DNA of 64,000 nt from Osmanthus fragrans (lineage: Eukaryota > Streptophyta > Magnoliopsida > Lamiales > Oleaceae), in assembly GCA_019395295.1 (NCBI GenBank), contig CM033352.1:8142001-8206000 (forward strand), read 5' to 3'. The notes beneath the pieces were generated by a model. The model was not told the DNA's origin and made no database searches. It saw only the letters and a list, made by a program, of their open reading frames with translations. Made by a program: the position numbers and the translations under genes. Within the stretch, counting starts at the first letter, position 1. Each line of letters begins with the position of its first letter. Shown here one piece after another: positions 1 through 11,685 of the stretch.

Positions 1-1369
1 CGAGAAATTAGAAATAGAATCTAGTAATTTCAAGAAAAAACAAGAATAGCAATAGATTAATGATTCAAGAATAATCGTAATCAATGCTTTGTGTACTTTG
101 TTATGGACAAGACTGCAACAATTGCATGAAAAATTTAGAAATTTATTTCTCTTATAATTTAATCAAATTCATATTATACAAAAAATAATTAGTTAATCTA
201 TCGAATATATATATTATTAATTTATACAAGTTATATACTATATTGTTGTCATTTTAATGACATTGAGAGTATTTTCGATGTAAATTTTTTGAGAATAAAT
301 TTGGTAAAAAAAAAAAAAAAAAAATTGGAGAATATATGAACAAAAATTATGGAAGATTTATGTGTAAAAATATTTTATTGGAAGAAAGAATGATTTAAAA
401 TAAGATTAGAAAAAATAAATTTTAAAGAATTTCTACCAAAACAAAGGCTAAATATCTTTAAATACTGAATTCAATTACAAAATGTTAAACCTGGACAGAT
501 TTGGGCTTTTCCATAGACAGGAATAAAAGGTCCCTTCAAAAAGTGAAGTACCCACATCCAGTATTCTTTAAAGCAAAAGAACTGTTTGCTATTTGTTCAC
601 TGCACTGCTCCATGATCTAGTGGCAATATTTGCCTCCTGGTTTTATTGAAGCCCGTCCATTCTTCTCAATAAATCAATAAGTGATGTAGGATTATCACTA
701 GAGAGGACCTCTGGAAAAATTAACCAATGCCTCATTCTCGTTTTGAGCACAACTTGCTGATTCCCTAATAAAACTTATATTTTCATGCCCAATGGATTCT
801 TGAGAAGTTCATATCCAGCAATAGCTCCTTAGCAGAACCTCAGTTAGAATGGGAAAAATAGTTTCAAATTGTAGTTGATATTTCTCAGGGAATAGAATGC
901 TTGCACCTTCCACTTATACATAAAGCCTCGTAACATTCTTGAACCCTGAAGTATCGGATTTTAGCCTGGTGAAACTTTGCCCAGTAGGTCCAGTAGTGTC
1001 AATGAGAGGGGATAGAGGGACAATAGGGTATATAGCTCTAGAAACAGTTTTTAGAAACGTTGAAGACATCAAAGTAGCACACCCCTGATCAAGATTTCTT
1101 ATGCACGTTTTTTTTTTTTTTTTCAATAACAATTCAAGAGTCAATTTTACTACTACACTCATATTATTGTTGCCGTTTTGTTTCTTGATCAAGGGATCTC
1201 TGATGAGAAATCTCTGTGCAATTTTAGACGTGTGCTATGTTATAATATTTTAAATAATTAACTCCAACGATCTAATCTGCAAAACCCTTCACTATATGAT
1301 TCATAATTACAATGCTAACCACCTTGGAAGCTATGATACATGAAATTTTATAATTGGCTGCGAGTAAAT
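1..1369. repeat. Segmental duplication copy A, left part
   Basis: This stretch matches 17353-18750 almost base for base, with small indels such as a poly-A tract near 307. The window opens at the same base (CGAGAAATTAG) that follows the short gene at 17007-17336 in copy B, so another copy of that gene may lie just left of the window. A minus-strand frame (about 1192 down to 800) reads as a broken coding-like stretch, but I do not recognise a family and it has stops in both copies. Copy A is interrupted at 1370 by a copia element and resumes at 6589. Confidence 0.9.
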
Positions 1370-1771
1370 TGTGGGGAAATCAGGGTGGCGCCGCAGCGCC
1401 ACCCAGACGGCGCCGCGGCGCCACCACCTGAAGGAATGGCGCCGCGGCGCCACTAAGCCGGCGCCCCGGTGCCTATTTATACCCGGTTTTTTCCCCCTTT
1501 CATTGAGTCCGAAAAATAGAGAGAAAAAATAGTTTTTTGAGATTTTTTCCTAAGGTTAAGAGGCTTGTTCTTCCTTGGTTGATATAAAGACTAATTTTCT
1601 TTCTTGGTTGATTAACTTGTGGATTGTACAAGTAATCAAACATTGTTCTTCATTCAATTGGAAATCATTTCTTCCCCATTTCTCTTCTTTGTTATTTTTC
1701 TTGAATTGTAACATTGCTTGTGGGTGGTTCCATATTGATTCAAGAGGTTGATTGGGCATCATTTTGTAACA
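1370..1771 (+). repeat. 5' LTR of copia element A
   Basis: 402 bp, TGTGGGGAAATC to TTTTGTAACA. It carries a cluster of GGCGCC palindromic words at 1384-1473, followed by a TATTTATACC TATA-like box at about 1474, consistent with the U3 promoter. The 68-residue minus-strand open frame at 1556-1762 recurs identically in the 3' LTR and is an LTR shadow, not a gene. Confidence 0.95.
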
Positions 1772-1774
1772 ATT

Positions 1775-1787
1775 TGGTATCAGAGCT
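1775..1787 (+). other. Primer binding site, initiator Met-tRNA
   Basis: TGGTATCAGAGC lies three bases after the 5' LTR and is complementary to the 3' end of plant initiator methionine tRNA, the usual primer of copia elements. Confidence 0.9.
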
Positions 1788-1918
1788 ACATATCAAATCA
1801 AGGTGGTCAAGCTTGGATTTGAGGGAGGTAGGCTTGAGTCAATTGTGCACACAAGGTGTTTGTGAAAATTCTTGAGTGAACTTAGTTGTCGAATTTCATC
1901 GAAACAAGTGGATAGATC

Positions 1919-4900
1919 ATGTCTACTAGTGGAACGGTGAAGGTTGGGAAGTATGATATCGAAAAATTCAATGGAAAAAATGATTTTTCTTATTGGAGGA
2001 TGCAAATGAAGAATGTGCTCATTTCTCAAAAATTGCACAAGGCTTTGGGGGGAAAGGAGAAGAAGCACAAGGATATGTCGGACGAGGATTGGGAGGAGCT
2101 TGATCTTGAAGCACGGGGCGTCGATCATCCTATGCCTTGAAAGGGATGTTGCTTTCTTGGTAGATGGTGAGGAAACGGCGGCGAAAGTGTGGACCAAGTT
2201 AGAGACAAACTTCATGACGAAGACTCTAACTAATAGGATCTACTTGAAGTCCAAATTGTATACTTGCAAGATGGATGAAGGTACCCCAATCCGGGAGTAT
2301 GTCAACAAGTTCGATAGGTGCATATCGGACTTGAAGGACATTGATGTTAAAGTTGATGATGAGGATCAAGCACTCCTACTTCTTCTCTCATTGCCTAAGT
2401 CCTATGAGAATCTAGTGCAAACATTGATGCTTGTGGGGGATAAACTTGTGATGGATGATACTAGAACGTCACTTCTAGCGGATGATCTTCAAAAGATTGC
2501 AACTAGTGGCATGTCTACCATTGGTAACAAGGAGCAAGCTCAAGGGTTATTTGTGAGAGGGAGGAGCAATGAACGAGCAAGGGGGAAAGGGGAAAAATCT
2601 AGATCCAGTTCTAGACCTCTTTCAGAAAAGGCTTGTTTCAAATGTGGAGAGCTCGGGCACTTCAAGGCAAACTGTACCAACAAACGAGTGGGTTGGAAGA
2701 AGAACAATAAGAACAACAAAAATTACAACGGGAAGGTGCAAGCCAAACAGGAGGTTAGCTATGCCTCGGATGGAGGAGAAAGCGATGAATGCTACACCAT
2801 CTCTTGTGATGAAGAATCCTCCGGTAAGTGGATTCTTGACTCTGGTTGCTCCTACCATATGTGTCCAAATAGAGAGTGGTTTACTACCTATAGAAGCACT
2901 GATGGTGGAACCGTATTGATGGGTAATAACCATTCTTGTAAAACGGAGGGGCTTGGTTCGGTTAGGATCAAGATGCATGATGGAGTGATTAGAACTTTGA
3001 TGGATGTTAGGCATGTTCCTGAATTGCGGAAGAACCTTATCTCTGTTGGTGCCTTAGACTCCGGTGGTTGCAAGATTGTGACATGGAATGGAGTAAAGAA
3101 GGTTGTTCGGGGTTCTTTGATTGTAATGAAGGGTATTCGTGAAGGCAATCTCTATGTCCTTCAGGGTACTACAGTTACAGAAGATGTGGCAGTTGGAACT
3201 AGTGGAAGTGGTGGAGACCCATGTGAGTGCACTCGACTATGGCATAGGCGGCTTGGGCATATGTCAGAAAAGGGTCTATATCTGCTCAGTAAGGAAGGTT
3301 TGCTGAAGAACTTGAAGAAGCCTTGCATGGACTTTTGTGAGCATTGTGTGTATGGGAAGGCACACCGGGTTCAGTTCCAGTCAAGCAAACATAGAAGCAG
3401 AGGGATACTAGACTATGTGCATACAGATGTTTGGGGTCCGGCCTCTGTCACTTCCAAAGGCGGTTCCAGGTATTTTGTTACATTTGTCGATGATTATTCT
3501 AGATATGCTTGGATTTATTTTTTAAAGCATAAGAATGAGGTATTCGACACTTTCAAGAAGTGGAAGGCAATGGTCGAAAACAGAACCGGAAAGAAGTTGA
3601 AGACACTGCGATCTGATAACGGTACAGAATATACAGATGGTGCCTTCAAGGAGTTCTGTGATAAGGAAGGCATTGCGAGACACTGGACAGTTCGGAATAC
3701 ACCGCAACAGAATGGGGTCGCAGAAAGGCTGAAATCGCACATTTCGAGAGAAATTGATGTGTATGAGATCCTATGCTGGTTTGGGCAAAGAATGGTGGGC
3801 GGAGTCGGTTGCTAATGCTTGCTATCTAGTGAACCGGTCCCCCACATTCTAAGTTAGATGGAGATGTACCTTTTAGGGTATTGACAGGAGAGCATGCAGA
3901 TTATGATAAACTCAGAATATTTGGAAGCACAGCCTACTACCACATCAACGAGGGAAAGCTTGATGCGAGAGCCAAGAAGGCAATATTCTTGGGCTATGGA
4001 GCGGGTGTAAAAGGCTATCGCCTATGGTGTGTAGAAAATTCTAAGTTCATAATCAGTAGAGATGTTACTTTTGATGAGAATTCCATGATAGCTTCGTTGA
4101 AAGCTATAGTGCCCGGTGGTGATGAAGTTGAGACTTCAATGTCTCGAGCTATTGACATAGGACCTACAGATAAATCGGGTCCTAGTCAGGTTCAAGAGGA
4201 GCCTCATGAAGTCACTCAAGATGAGAGAGATGATGAGCTTGAACATGAGGAAATTCAGCAAGAGAATGTACAGGCACAGCAACAACAACAACTTGTTGAT
4301 AACTTGGCTTCCTCTAGGCCACGGCGAACATACAAGCAAGTTTTGAAGTTGGGGTCTGATGAGCCTTTGAGGCACTATGGGCAGACTAATTTGGTGGAGT
4401 ATGCACTCTCGGTGGAGGATGATGAGCCTGCCACTTTCAAGGAAGCTATTCTTAACAGAAATAGTGAGAGTTGGTTGGGTGCGATGGAAGAAGAGATGGA
4501 ATCACTTCATAAGAACCAAACATGGGAGATTGTCCCATTGCCCATAGGTAAGAAAGCTATTGGTTGCAAGTGATTGTACAAAAGGAAAGAGGATCCTTCC
4601 AAACTCGGTGGTACAAGGTACAAGGCAAGGTTAGTAGCTAAGGGGTTTGCACAAAGAGAGGGAGTTGACTACAATGAGATCTTCTCTCCGGTGGTCAAGC
4701 ACACTTCCATTCGGGTGCTATTGAGTATTGTTGCTCATAGTGATTTTGAGCTTGAACAACTCGATGTCAAAACGGCCTTCTTGCACGGGGACTTGGATGA
4801 GGAAATCTATATGCATCAACCTGAGGGTTACAAGGTTGAGGATAAGGAACGTCAGGTATGTCGCTTGAGAAAATCACTATATGGATTGAAGCAATCTCCT

Positions 4901-5986
4901 CGACAGTGGTACAAGCGATTTGACTCCTTCATGCTAAAGCAGGGTTTCTCCAGAAGTGAGTATGACTGTTGTGTTTATATTCGAAAGCTTCGTGGAGGTA
5001 ATTTTATCTATCTTCTCTTGTATGTGGATGATATGCTTATTGCTTCGAAAAACATGGTGGAGATAGATAGGTTGAAATCTCAACTTGGTAAAGAGTTTGA
5101 GATGAAGGATATGGGAGCTGCTAGGAAAATACTGGGTATGGAGATTAAAAGAGAGAGGTCGAACCGGCGAATGTTCTTGAGTCAGAAAGGCTACATTGAG
5201 CGGGTTATTGCTAGGTTTGGGTTGCAAGGTGCTAAGTCAGTGGTGACTCCATTGGCTCCACATTTCAGGCTCTCTGGTAAACAATCTCCCACTACAGCAG
5301 ATGAGAAGGTACGCATGGATCGTGTACCTTATGCTAGTGCAGTTGGCAGTTTGATGTATGCCATGGTGTGTACACGTCCAGATATTTCACAGGCAGTCAG
5401 TGTGGTCAGTAGGTTCATGGCGAATCCGGGGAAGACACATTGGGAAGCTGTGAAGTGGATACTGAGGTACTTGAAAGGTACCGCGAATACGGGTTTGTGC
5501 TTTGGTGGAGACACTTGTCATATTAGTGGGTTTGTGGACTCAGATTATGCAGGTGATCTAGACAGACGACGATCTACTACTGGCTATGTGTTCTGTATAC
5601 ACGGTGCTCCAGTTAGTTGGCGATCGATGTTACAGGCTACAGTGGCACTTTCTACTACAGAGGCCGAGTATATGGCTATGTCAGAGGGAGTGAAGGAAGC
5701 ATTGTGGCTGTGGGGTCTTCTAGATGATTTGGGACTTGAGCAGGATTGTGTGGACTTGTGGTGTGATAGCCAGAGTGCGATTCACTTGGCTAAGAATCAG
5801 GTTCATCATGCTCGGACCAAGCATATTGATGTCAGGTATCATTTTGTGCGAGATGTCATAGAGGAAGGTGATATTTCTCTTCTGAAGGTACACACAAATG
5901 AGAACCCAGCTGACATGTTAACCAAAGTGGTAACGGGTAGCAAGTTCCAACATTGCTTGGACTTGCTTCATATTAGCTCGTGGTGA
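1919..5986 (+). pseudogene. Copia gag-pol polyprotein, two frameshifts and one stop
   Basis: The ATG at 1919 opens a gag of the UBN2/DUF4219 type. An extra G in the G run near 2115-2118 shifts the frame. The next frame carries a CCHC zinc knuckle (2634-2675), an aspartic protease with D-S-G (Asp codon at 2838), the GAG-pre-integrase HHCC region (about 3240-3360) and the integrase DDE core (Asp 3426, Asp 3615, Glu 3723). A second extra A near 3731-3734 shifts the frame again, just after the catalytic Glu. The remainder of integrase is open to a TGA at 4571-4573, which replaces the Trp codon typical of this spot. Reverse transcriptase (YVDD at 5021-5032) and RNase H then run open to 5986. All catalytic residues I looked for are present, so the decay is recent. 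Confidence 0.93.
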
Positions 5987-6162
5987 TATGCCCATATGGG
6001 CATGGCCCTTCGGGGCGGGGTTGGAATGAGGTGGAGTGAATGTGAAGACGGAGGTGAACTACGGAGGCTTGATCCCAGGTTTTGGGTACGTAGGCAACCA
6101 TGGTTTGTATGGTGCAGCCGAGTGGTATTTATTCGTCCAAAATTTGAGGCCTATCAAATGAT

Positions 6163-6177
6163 GGACGAGGTGGAGAT
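6163..6177 (+). other. Polypurine tract of copia element A
   Basis: GACGAGGTGGAGA directly precedes the 3' LTR at 6178 and is the expected plus-strand primer. Confidence 0.75.
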
Positions 6178-6588
6178 TGTGGGGAAATCAGGGTGGCGCC
6201 GCGGCGCCACTCAGACGGCGCCGCGGCGCCACCACCTGAAGGAATGGCGCCGCGGCGCCACTAAGCCGGCGCCGCGGCGCCCCGGTGCCTATTTATACCC
6301 GATTTTTTCCCCCCTTTCATTGAGTCCGAAAAATAGAGAGAAAAAATAGTTTTTTGAGATTTTTTCCTAAGGTTAAGAGGCTTGTTCTTCCTTGGTTGAT
6401 ATAAAGACTAATTTTCTTTCTTGGTTGATTAACTTGTGGATTGTACAAGTAATCAAACATTGTTCTTCATTCAATTGGAAATCATTTCTTCCCCATTTCT
6501 CTTCTTTGTTATTTTTCTTGAATTGTAACATTGCTTGTGGGTGGTTCCATATTGATTCAAGAGGTTGATTGGGCATCATTTCGTAACA
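6178..6588 (+). repeat. 3' LTR of copia element A
   Basis: 411 bp, the partner of 1370-1771. It contains nine more bases of GC-rich palindromic word (6191-6289) than the 5' LTR. Host copy A sequence resumes at 6589. Confidence 0.95.
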
Positions 6589-7146
6589 GAAGTACTTTGT
6601 GTAGAAGTGATTTAAAAGTCGTGTGCTTTAACATATGCAATGTCATACGTCACAAATCATACGCAATTGCATACATGATTGAAAAGAAATTCACACAGTC
6701 AACAGAACGATCACAAGAAAGTTTTGCTAAATTTTCATTCAAAATCTATCCAATTTCCCTTCGGCTTTTGAAGTAAATGTTGACTTTTCATCATTACTTA
6801 AACTTTTGACATAATAATTGAGAAATAGTTGAATTTTCCAAATATGATCACTACTAAATATATTTTGGTCCATTGGTGATTGTTTATCGAAAGAGAAACT
6901 CTAAAAAAGACAATCTATTATTGACAATTTCTCCTTATAAGGAGACGCGACTTTGTATTATCAAGAATGTCGATTACACTTGAAGCTTTAGCAATGTCGG
7001 GTGCCAACTATATTGAATATGGTCTGGATGTGGAAAAGTGGGAACTATTGGAATCACATGTCCCTCTTCATTTATTAGCAGATGACAAAGACGATGAGCA
7101 AGAAAATGACGAATAGAATAAATTAGATATTGAGTATTTTATTCCA
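6589..7146. repeat. Segmental duplication copy A, right part
   Basis: Matches 18755-19340. It contains the broken short gene at 6967. Homology with copy B stops at TATTTTATTCCAT (about 7147), where copia gag-like sequence begins instead. Confidence 0.88.
6967..7116 (+). pseudogene. Broken member of the MSI short-gene family
   Basis: The frame from ATG 6967 reads 49 codons beginning MSITLEALAMSGANYIEYG and ends at TAG 7114. The copy B relative has TGG at that point and continues for about 50 further codons. The rest of the gene here is lost because copia gag-like sequence is joined at about 7147. Its start resembles the open gene at 17007 (MSIEALAMAGVNYSECG). The function of this family is unknown to me. 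The upstream segment (CTTATAAGGAG near 6934) is shared with copy B and could be an old TATA region. Confidence 0.7.
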
Positions 7147-7571
7147 TTGATGACTCAAGTGGTAACTCAAGTGATGAGGATGGTAAAAAGAAGGGTAGAA
7201 GTTCGGGTAGGTCTAAGTCGGGAGGTAAAATATGTTATAGTTGTCGTAAGTATGAACATTTTATAAGAGACTTTCCTAAAAAGAATGGGTAATTGGCACA
7301 AAACGTCCCTACCTTTGAAGTGTATTGTGGAAAATGTCCATACCTTTTATTTTTTGACATTTATGCCCCTACCTTTCACTTTTCTTGCGCTGGACATCAT
7401 TTTCACTATTTTTTGACGATTTTACTCTCCATTCAAGTAAAACAAAAAGAAAAGAAAAACTAAAGAACAAATTGCAACTATAAGCCCAAACATTTTAAAA
7501 AGTACAAATGAGTTCAAATAAATTATTAAAAAAAAACCTCTCTCTCCTCTTCTTCTCGTTCCCCTCCTTGC

Positions 7572-7917
7572 ACCTCCACCACCACCACCTTTCGGCCACC
7601 GGAACATAGTACCAACTTGAAGCTCTTACTGTCGTCTACACAACCTACCCAACAGTTGGCCCTAACTCCAGGTGAATTGGCCAAAATTTCTATCCAAAAT
7701 CTGCTAGTCGCACAAACCAAAACTACCGACAACTCCCTGCGCCTCCTCCACCAACACCTTCCGGCCAACATGGCCACCGAACTATAGTACCAACTTGAAG
7801 CTCTTACTTCCGCCCACACAACCCACCCAACAGTTGGCCCTAACTCCAGGTAAATTGGCCAGAATTTTTGTCCAAAATCTGTCAGTCGCACAAACTAAAA
7901 TTGTCAACAACTCCCTT
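7572..7917. repeat. Two-unit tandem duplication inside the Mutator-like element
   Basis: CCAACTTGAAGCTCTTACT occurs at 7612 and again at 7790, and the sequence around each copy matches for about 170 bp with scattered substitutions. The period is about 178 bp. Confidence 0.85.
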
Positions 7918-8217
7918 TCCGACGACTCCCAACCCAAGCCCAACATATTGGTAGACTCCCCTCATCATGACGCATCAAACCATGGTCCACAAACACCTAC
8001 TCAACCACCCAATCAACATCTAAAGCCAAACATTTCGAACACAATCATCACACAAGTTTCAGGCGAAAATTCCTACGACTATGGTGAACATCATGATTGC
8101 GGACCACCATATTCAACACCCTCTCGTCATGGTGAATCTATTACAATTATGGGTCTTCAACAATTTTGTATGAATCAAGCAATTGATTTTGGACAGGGAG
8201 GTGAAGGAGAAGAATAG
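7795..8217 (+). CDS. Hypothetical 140-residue frame inside the Mutator-like element
   Basis: This frame starts at ATG 7795 within the second tandem unit and runs to TAG 8215, just before the right inverted repeat. It is rich in Pro, Gln, Asn and Ser, with no domain I recognise. The first tandem unit contains the same stretch in altered form. It could be part of a captured host exon or a chance frame in GC-richer DNA. I see no promoter or splice evidence. Confidence 0.25.
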   Translation: MKLLLPPTQPTQQLALTPGKLARIFVQNLSVAQTKIVNNSLSDDSQPKPNILVDSPHHDASNHGPQTPTQPPNQHLKPNISNTIITQVSGENSYDYGEHHDCGPPYSTPSRHGESITIMGLQQFCMNQAIDFGQGGEGEE

Positions 8218-8565
8218 GCAAGAGAGAATTTTTTTATTATTATTTTTAATAATTTATTTTGACTCATTTGTACTTTTTAAAAATTTTGGGCATATAGTTG
8301 GAATTTGTTCTTTAGTTTTTATTTTATTTTATTTTTTTTTTTTACTTGAATGAAGGGTAAAATCGTCAAAAAATAGTGAAAATGACGTTCAGCGCAAAAA
8401 AAGTGAAAGGTAGGGACGCTTTCAACAATACACTTCAAATGTAGAGATGTTTTGTGTCAATTACCCAAAAAGAATAATAAACCAAAAAAAAAAAAATGAG
8501 AGATGAGGCGAACGTTGCTACTTAATCTAGTTATGGCCCGAGTGACGTTTATTGATAATAAACCC

Positions 8566-9530
8566 CCATGTTGTTATTACTGCATATGCATCTACGTATG
8601 AAATTCCATTTGTATGAATGATAGCATGATTCTGATGCGTTGTTTATGTTACATCTCATTATTTCTGGTGTGTACATTTGTATAAATTTAAGAGTAATTT
8701 TGTTACTGTGTGTAACGTGTTGCTTGCAAGTGGTTTGGATTGTTATTGTGTGGTTTGGTGCGGGGTGCACTCTAACTTTAGTGTGTGCAATTGTGGTAAG
8801 TGGGTCAATTGGTATTATTGAGAATAGATGTCTCAGAGTAAAATGGTGACATGTGTGGGCTGTAGAATTGGCATTTGGATCACGAGAGATGAGATTATTA
8901 AATACTTTTTGAATTTTCTATTCGTTATAACTCTAATTGGGCAGAGTAAGAGAATAAAACTCATATCACTTCTATTAGATGAAAACCATTATCTACCTAG
9001 TTTGAGAGAGGGTGAAGTAGTGATAGAGGAACATTCATTGAATCGGGATATTTAGTGGTTTACCAGTTAGGTATGAGGAATGAGAAATCTAGTGAGCATT
9101 GTTGACGATAAAATGAGAGATTTGTTCTCTATATACAAGCTACATAGAATGTGGTAGGGTAATTGTGGTGAGATGTTTTCTTGGGGTCACTTATACATTG
9201 ATTGCATATGTTGACCGTTTATTTATTAATTTTTTGTTCTCGTGTCAGTTAAACATGTTGAAAAGACCTGTGTATTATTATATGGTGTGTTTTCATCACA
9301 TGTGTATAGTTGTGCATTATTATGTGCTCTTGATTCATTACTATGTATTTCTAATTTTACTGGGGTTTGACCTTAGCCCTTGGTGAGTACGCTTAGCAGA
9401 TATGGTATATGTTTAAAGTGCGAGACATTGGTGAGGTCTGTGACTTCCAATTTATTTTGGATATCTTGATTGGGCATGTATTAACTTAATGTTTTTGGTT
9501 TGTAGGTTTATTAGGTATCAAGGTGGAGTT
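8566..9530. other. Intergenic, no recognised feature
   Basis: GT- and T-rich sequence with several short frames (for example near 8640, 8828 and 9165) that resemble no family I know and have no supporting signals. Confidence 0.5.
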
Positions 9531-10103
9531 TGGTTGAGTTTTTTTTTTTTTTTAATATCCAATAAATCACAGGATGGTAATGTTTAACAGTTTAAGTTTT
9601 ATTCATAGGCGTCGGCCGAGGATTCAAATATGAAATCAAAATATACCATTGTTTGTAACTCAACTCGAAAAATTAATTGGACATTTGAAACAACGTTTTA
9701 AGTAATGATTGCTAATGGCCCAATCACTAGATGGATGGCACTTGTATATGTACTAGCCCACTTTACTTTCTTTGCCATTATTTGGAAGCCCTAATGTTAC
9801 ATATACATCCTTTGTGGGTTGAAACTTGAAAGTGTGTACGTGAAAAAAAAAAAAAAAAAAAAAAAAGAGAAACCTAGCAGCCGTTTTCCTCCTTGCTTCT
9901 CTGTGAACGTGAGTTAATTGTGCTTTCTTTCCACTATTCTCTTCGTGAGTTGCAGCCATCGTATTCCGCTCTTTGTGAGATTGACTCCTTTGTGGGATTA
10001 TATATATATATATACTTGGACAACCAATAGTGTAATTTGTGGGTTGAGCAATTTGTTGGTGATTGATTGTTGATTTGGGAAACTGAGCCCCAATTGTTGC
10101 ACA
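9531..10103. repeat. Degenerate LTR related to solo LTR Y
   Basis: CCAATAAATCACAGGATGGTAA, AGGCGTCGGCCGAGG, CAACTCGAAAA and AAACTGAGCCCCAATT occur in the same order and spacing as in solo LTR Y (24195-31373 with insertions removed). The length is also close (about 570 versus 577 bp). It contains a poly-A tract at 9842-9866 and a short TA repeat near 10000. Ends are approximate and no target duplication was seen. Confidence 0.55.
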
Positions 10104-10467
10104 TCAATTGAAGATTTTGGTGAGTATTATTTCACATATAGCATTATTCTTTTTTAAATATATGAACTTTTAGACAATCAAACTTTTTACGCTTAGCCAA
10201 AACATGGTTGCTCATTAACTAGCAGCTTGCGAATGTTAAAACTGTCTTTGACATGTGATAGATAAAACATAATATTACCAGATTTGTTCTAGATGGGCGT
10301 GACATCATCCCTTCTGATGTGTATGCTGATGTAAGATAGTTATTTTCTTGCATGGCACATACTTATGGTCTGGAATGGATTGATATATGTAGATAGATGT
10401 TGAAAACGTTTGATTAAAAACTTATATGATATATCAACAAACATGAAATCGATGAACTTACATAAAA
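10104..10467. other. Intergenic, no recognised feature
   Basis: AT-rich, with no usable open frame and no repeat partner that I could find in the window. Confidence 0.5.
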
Positions 10468-10799
10468 TGATCAAACGTTAATTCTGCATAATATCGAAAT
10501 TAGATCAAGAGTTTAAGAAAAGAAGCTATAAAGTTTTGAGTTTTCATTCAGTATATTCAAGCAACCTTGAATAAACCGTAAATCTATTTTTAAATATTGC
10601 AAAGAAACACAAGAAAAAAAATTCTATTCTCCCCCAAATTCAAATACTGAACAAAGAAAATAAATTAAAGCAACAATAATTAAATAAAAGATGATACAAA
10701 CTCGGCCAAGCCATGCTCTCATGGTTGAACCTTCTCGTGTGCCTCCGGATGATTTAATCGAGCCTAGAACCCATAATAGTATTGAAAATAGTATTCTTA

Positions 10800-11671
10800 T
10801 TATCCATATAATAGCAACAATATGTTGACGGAGAAACCCGACAAGGGAAAAACTCCAGAACCAAATTAGTTACCTCCACTATCGATAATAAGGGTTACAG
10901 TGTGATTCCAAACTAGCAACTTTCAATAGTTCTAGCTATAGTAATTCCTGCAATCTCCAAGATCTACTGTCTAACTTCTAGACTCATAATCTATTTGCCA
11001 TAGATGACTCCCGATCTACCTCCTGCAGTTTCTAAAATCTGTTGTTACGTTTCCAGTCTCCTGATCTTCTGTCAATTATCTCTACAAGTGAAATTCCAAG
11101 AACCTCTTGTTCTTGTGCCCTTTCTGCGCTTGCTCCACCTCTTCCAAATCCCAATGAAAGAGTCAATTCCTTAAAAAATTAAGGACGTCAAGTGTTTAGG
11201 ATTATGGAACATTGATATTTTCCACAACCAGGTTGCTGAATCTCAAGAATTGATATGATAGATTCACCAATTAATTTCGCCTGGGATCTCTTGAACAAAG
11301 ACATGAATGTGCTATCTTGTTTAAGCACAATGAGCAACCTTAAGAAAATCGTGCATGACACATCTATTTATATGTAGGTCAAAACATGTGTCATGGGCCG
11401 GGTAAAAGTCTTCAAAATCGCGACTTACTTTTGACTAGATAAATATGTCGCTCAAGCGACGGTCGAGCGAAGATGTCACTGCATTGGCCGCTCGAGGGAG
11501 ATGATGGCGAGCAGCTAGCGAAATTTCGAAAGATCTTTAACCTTGTTTCAAGCTCGAATTCAAACCCTACCTCAACTATACATAATTGCACCTAGGTCCT
11601 TGACTTTTACAAGTGTACATTTTAGTCTCTTTTGTTTACAAACATGCCAATTACAATATTGACCTTAACAA
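10800..11671 (-). repeat. 3' LTR of element Z (outer end uncertain)
   Basis: Aligns with 15650-16555 from ACAATATGTTGACGGAGAAA onward. It ends at CCTTAACA (11671), which is TGTTAAGG on the minus strand. It holds a shorter CGCTCGAGCG word cluster (11448-11525) than its partner. Sequence left of about 10800 does not align clearly with the partner LTR. Confidence 0.8.
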
Positions 11672-11685
11672 TCTCTCCCTTTGAT
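11672..11685 (-). other. Polypurine tract of element Z
   Basis: ATCTCTCCCTTTG on the plus strand is CAAAGGGAGAGAT on the element strand, directly before its 3' LTR. Confidence 0.8.

Larger units (their letters stand above)
1370..6588 (+). mobile_element. Young Ty1/copia LTR retrotransposon (element A)
   Basis: A 5.2-kb element with two near-identical LTRs (1370-1771 and 6178-6588), both TG...CA, a Met-tRNA primer site, one long gag-pol region in copia order (protease, integrase, reverse transcriptase, RNase H) and a purine tract before the 3' LTR. The LTRs differ by a handful of substitutions and one 9-bp indel inside a GC-rich repeat, which implies recent insertion. The flanks (TAAAT left, GAAGT right) show no clear 5-bp target duplication. 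Comparison with copy B (AAATTTGAACTAC) suggests a base or two was lost at the right side. It is disabled by two frameshifts and one stop. Confidence 0.95.
7287..8466. mobile_element. Non-autonomous Mutator-like element (Pack-MULE candidate)
   Basis: 1180 bp with terminal inverted repeats of about 260 bp (GGGTAATTGGCACAAAACGT at the left; the right end reads GTGTCAATTACCC). It is flanked by a perfect 9-bp target duplication AAAAAGAAT (7278-7286 and 8467-8475), the hallmark of Mutator-like elements. There is no transposase. The interior (about 7560-8210) is relatively GC-rich, contains a 178-bp-period tandem duplication and an open frame, and so may be captured host sequence. Confidence 0.92.
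7147..8565 (+). pseudogene. Copia gag fragment, split by a Mutator-like element
   Basis: From about 7147 the frame reads a Ser/Asp/Lys-rich linker and a zinc knuckle in which the last Cys is Phe (CYSCRKYEHFIRDF). The frame stops at the inserted element (7287-8466) and resumes after it with a Lys/Asn-rich stretch and DEANVAT-like sequence containing stops. No protease, integrase or reverse transcriptase follows. It is an isolated relic of a different copia lineage from element A. Confidence 0.65.

Noticed and set aside
914..1192. Minus-strand 92-codon frame in the duplicated segment as a gene
   Set aside because: It is disrupted in copy B by changes and by stops just downstream in both copies. 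No family recognised. At most an old antisense relic.
1556..1762. Minus-strand 68-codon frame found identically at 6373-6579
   Set aside because: Both lie inside the LTRs of copia A and are identical because the LTRs are. No independent sign of coding.
9753..9959. Minus-strand 68-codon frame with a Phe run
   Set aside because: The Phe run is the poly-A tract at 9842-9866 translated in reverse. No gene signal.
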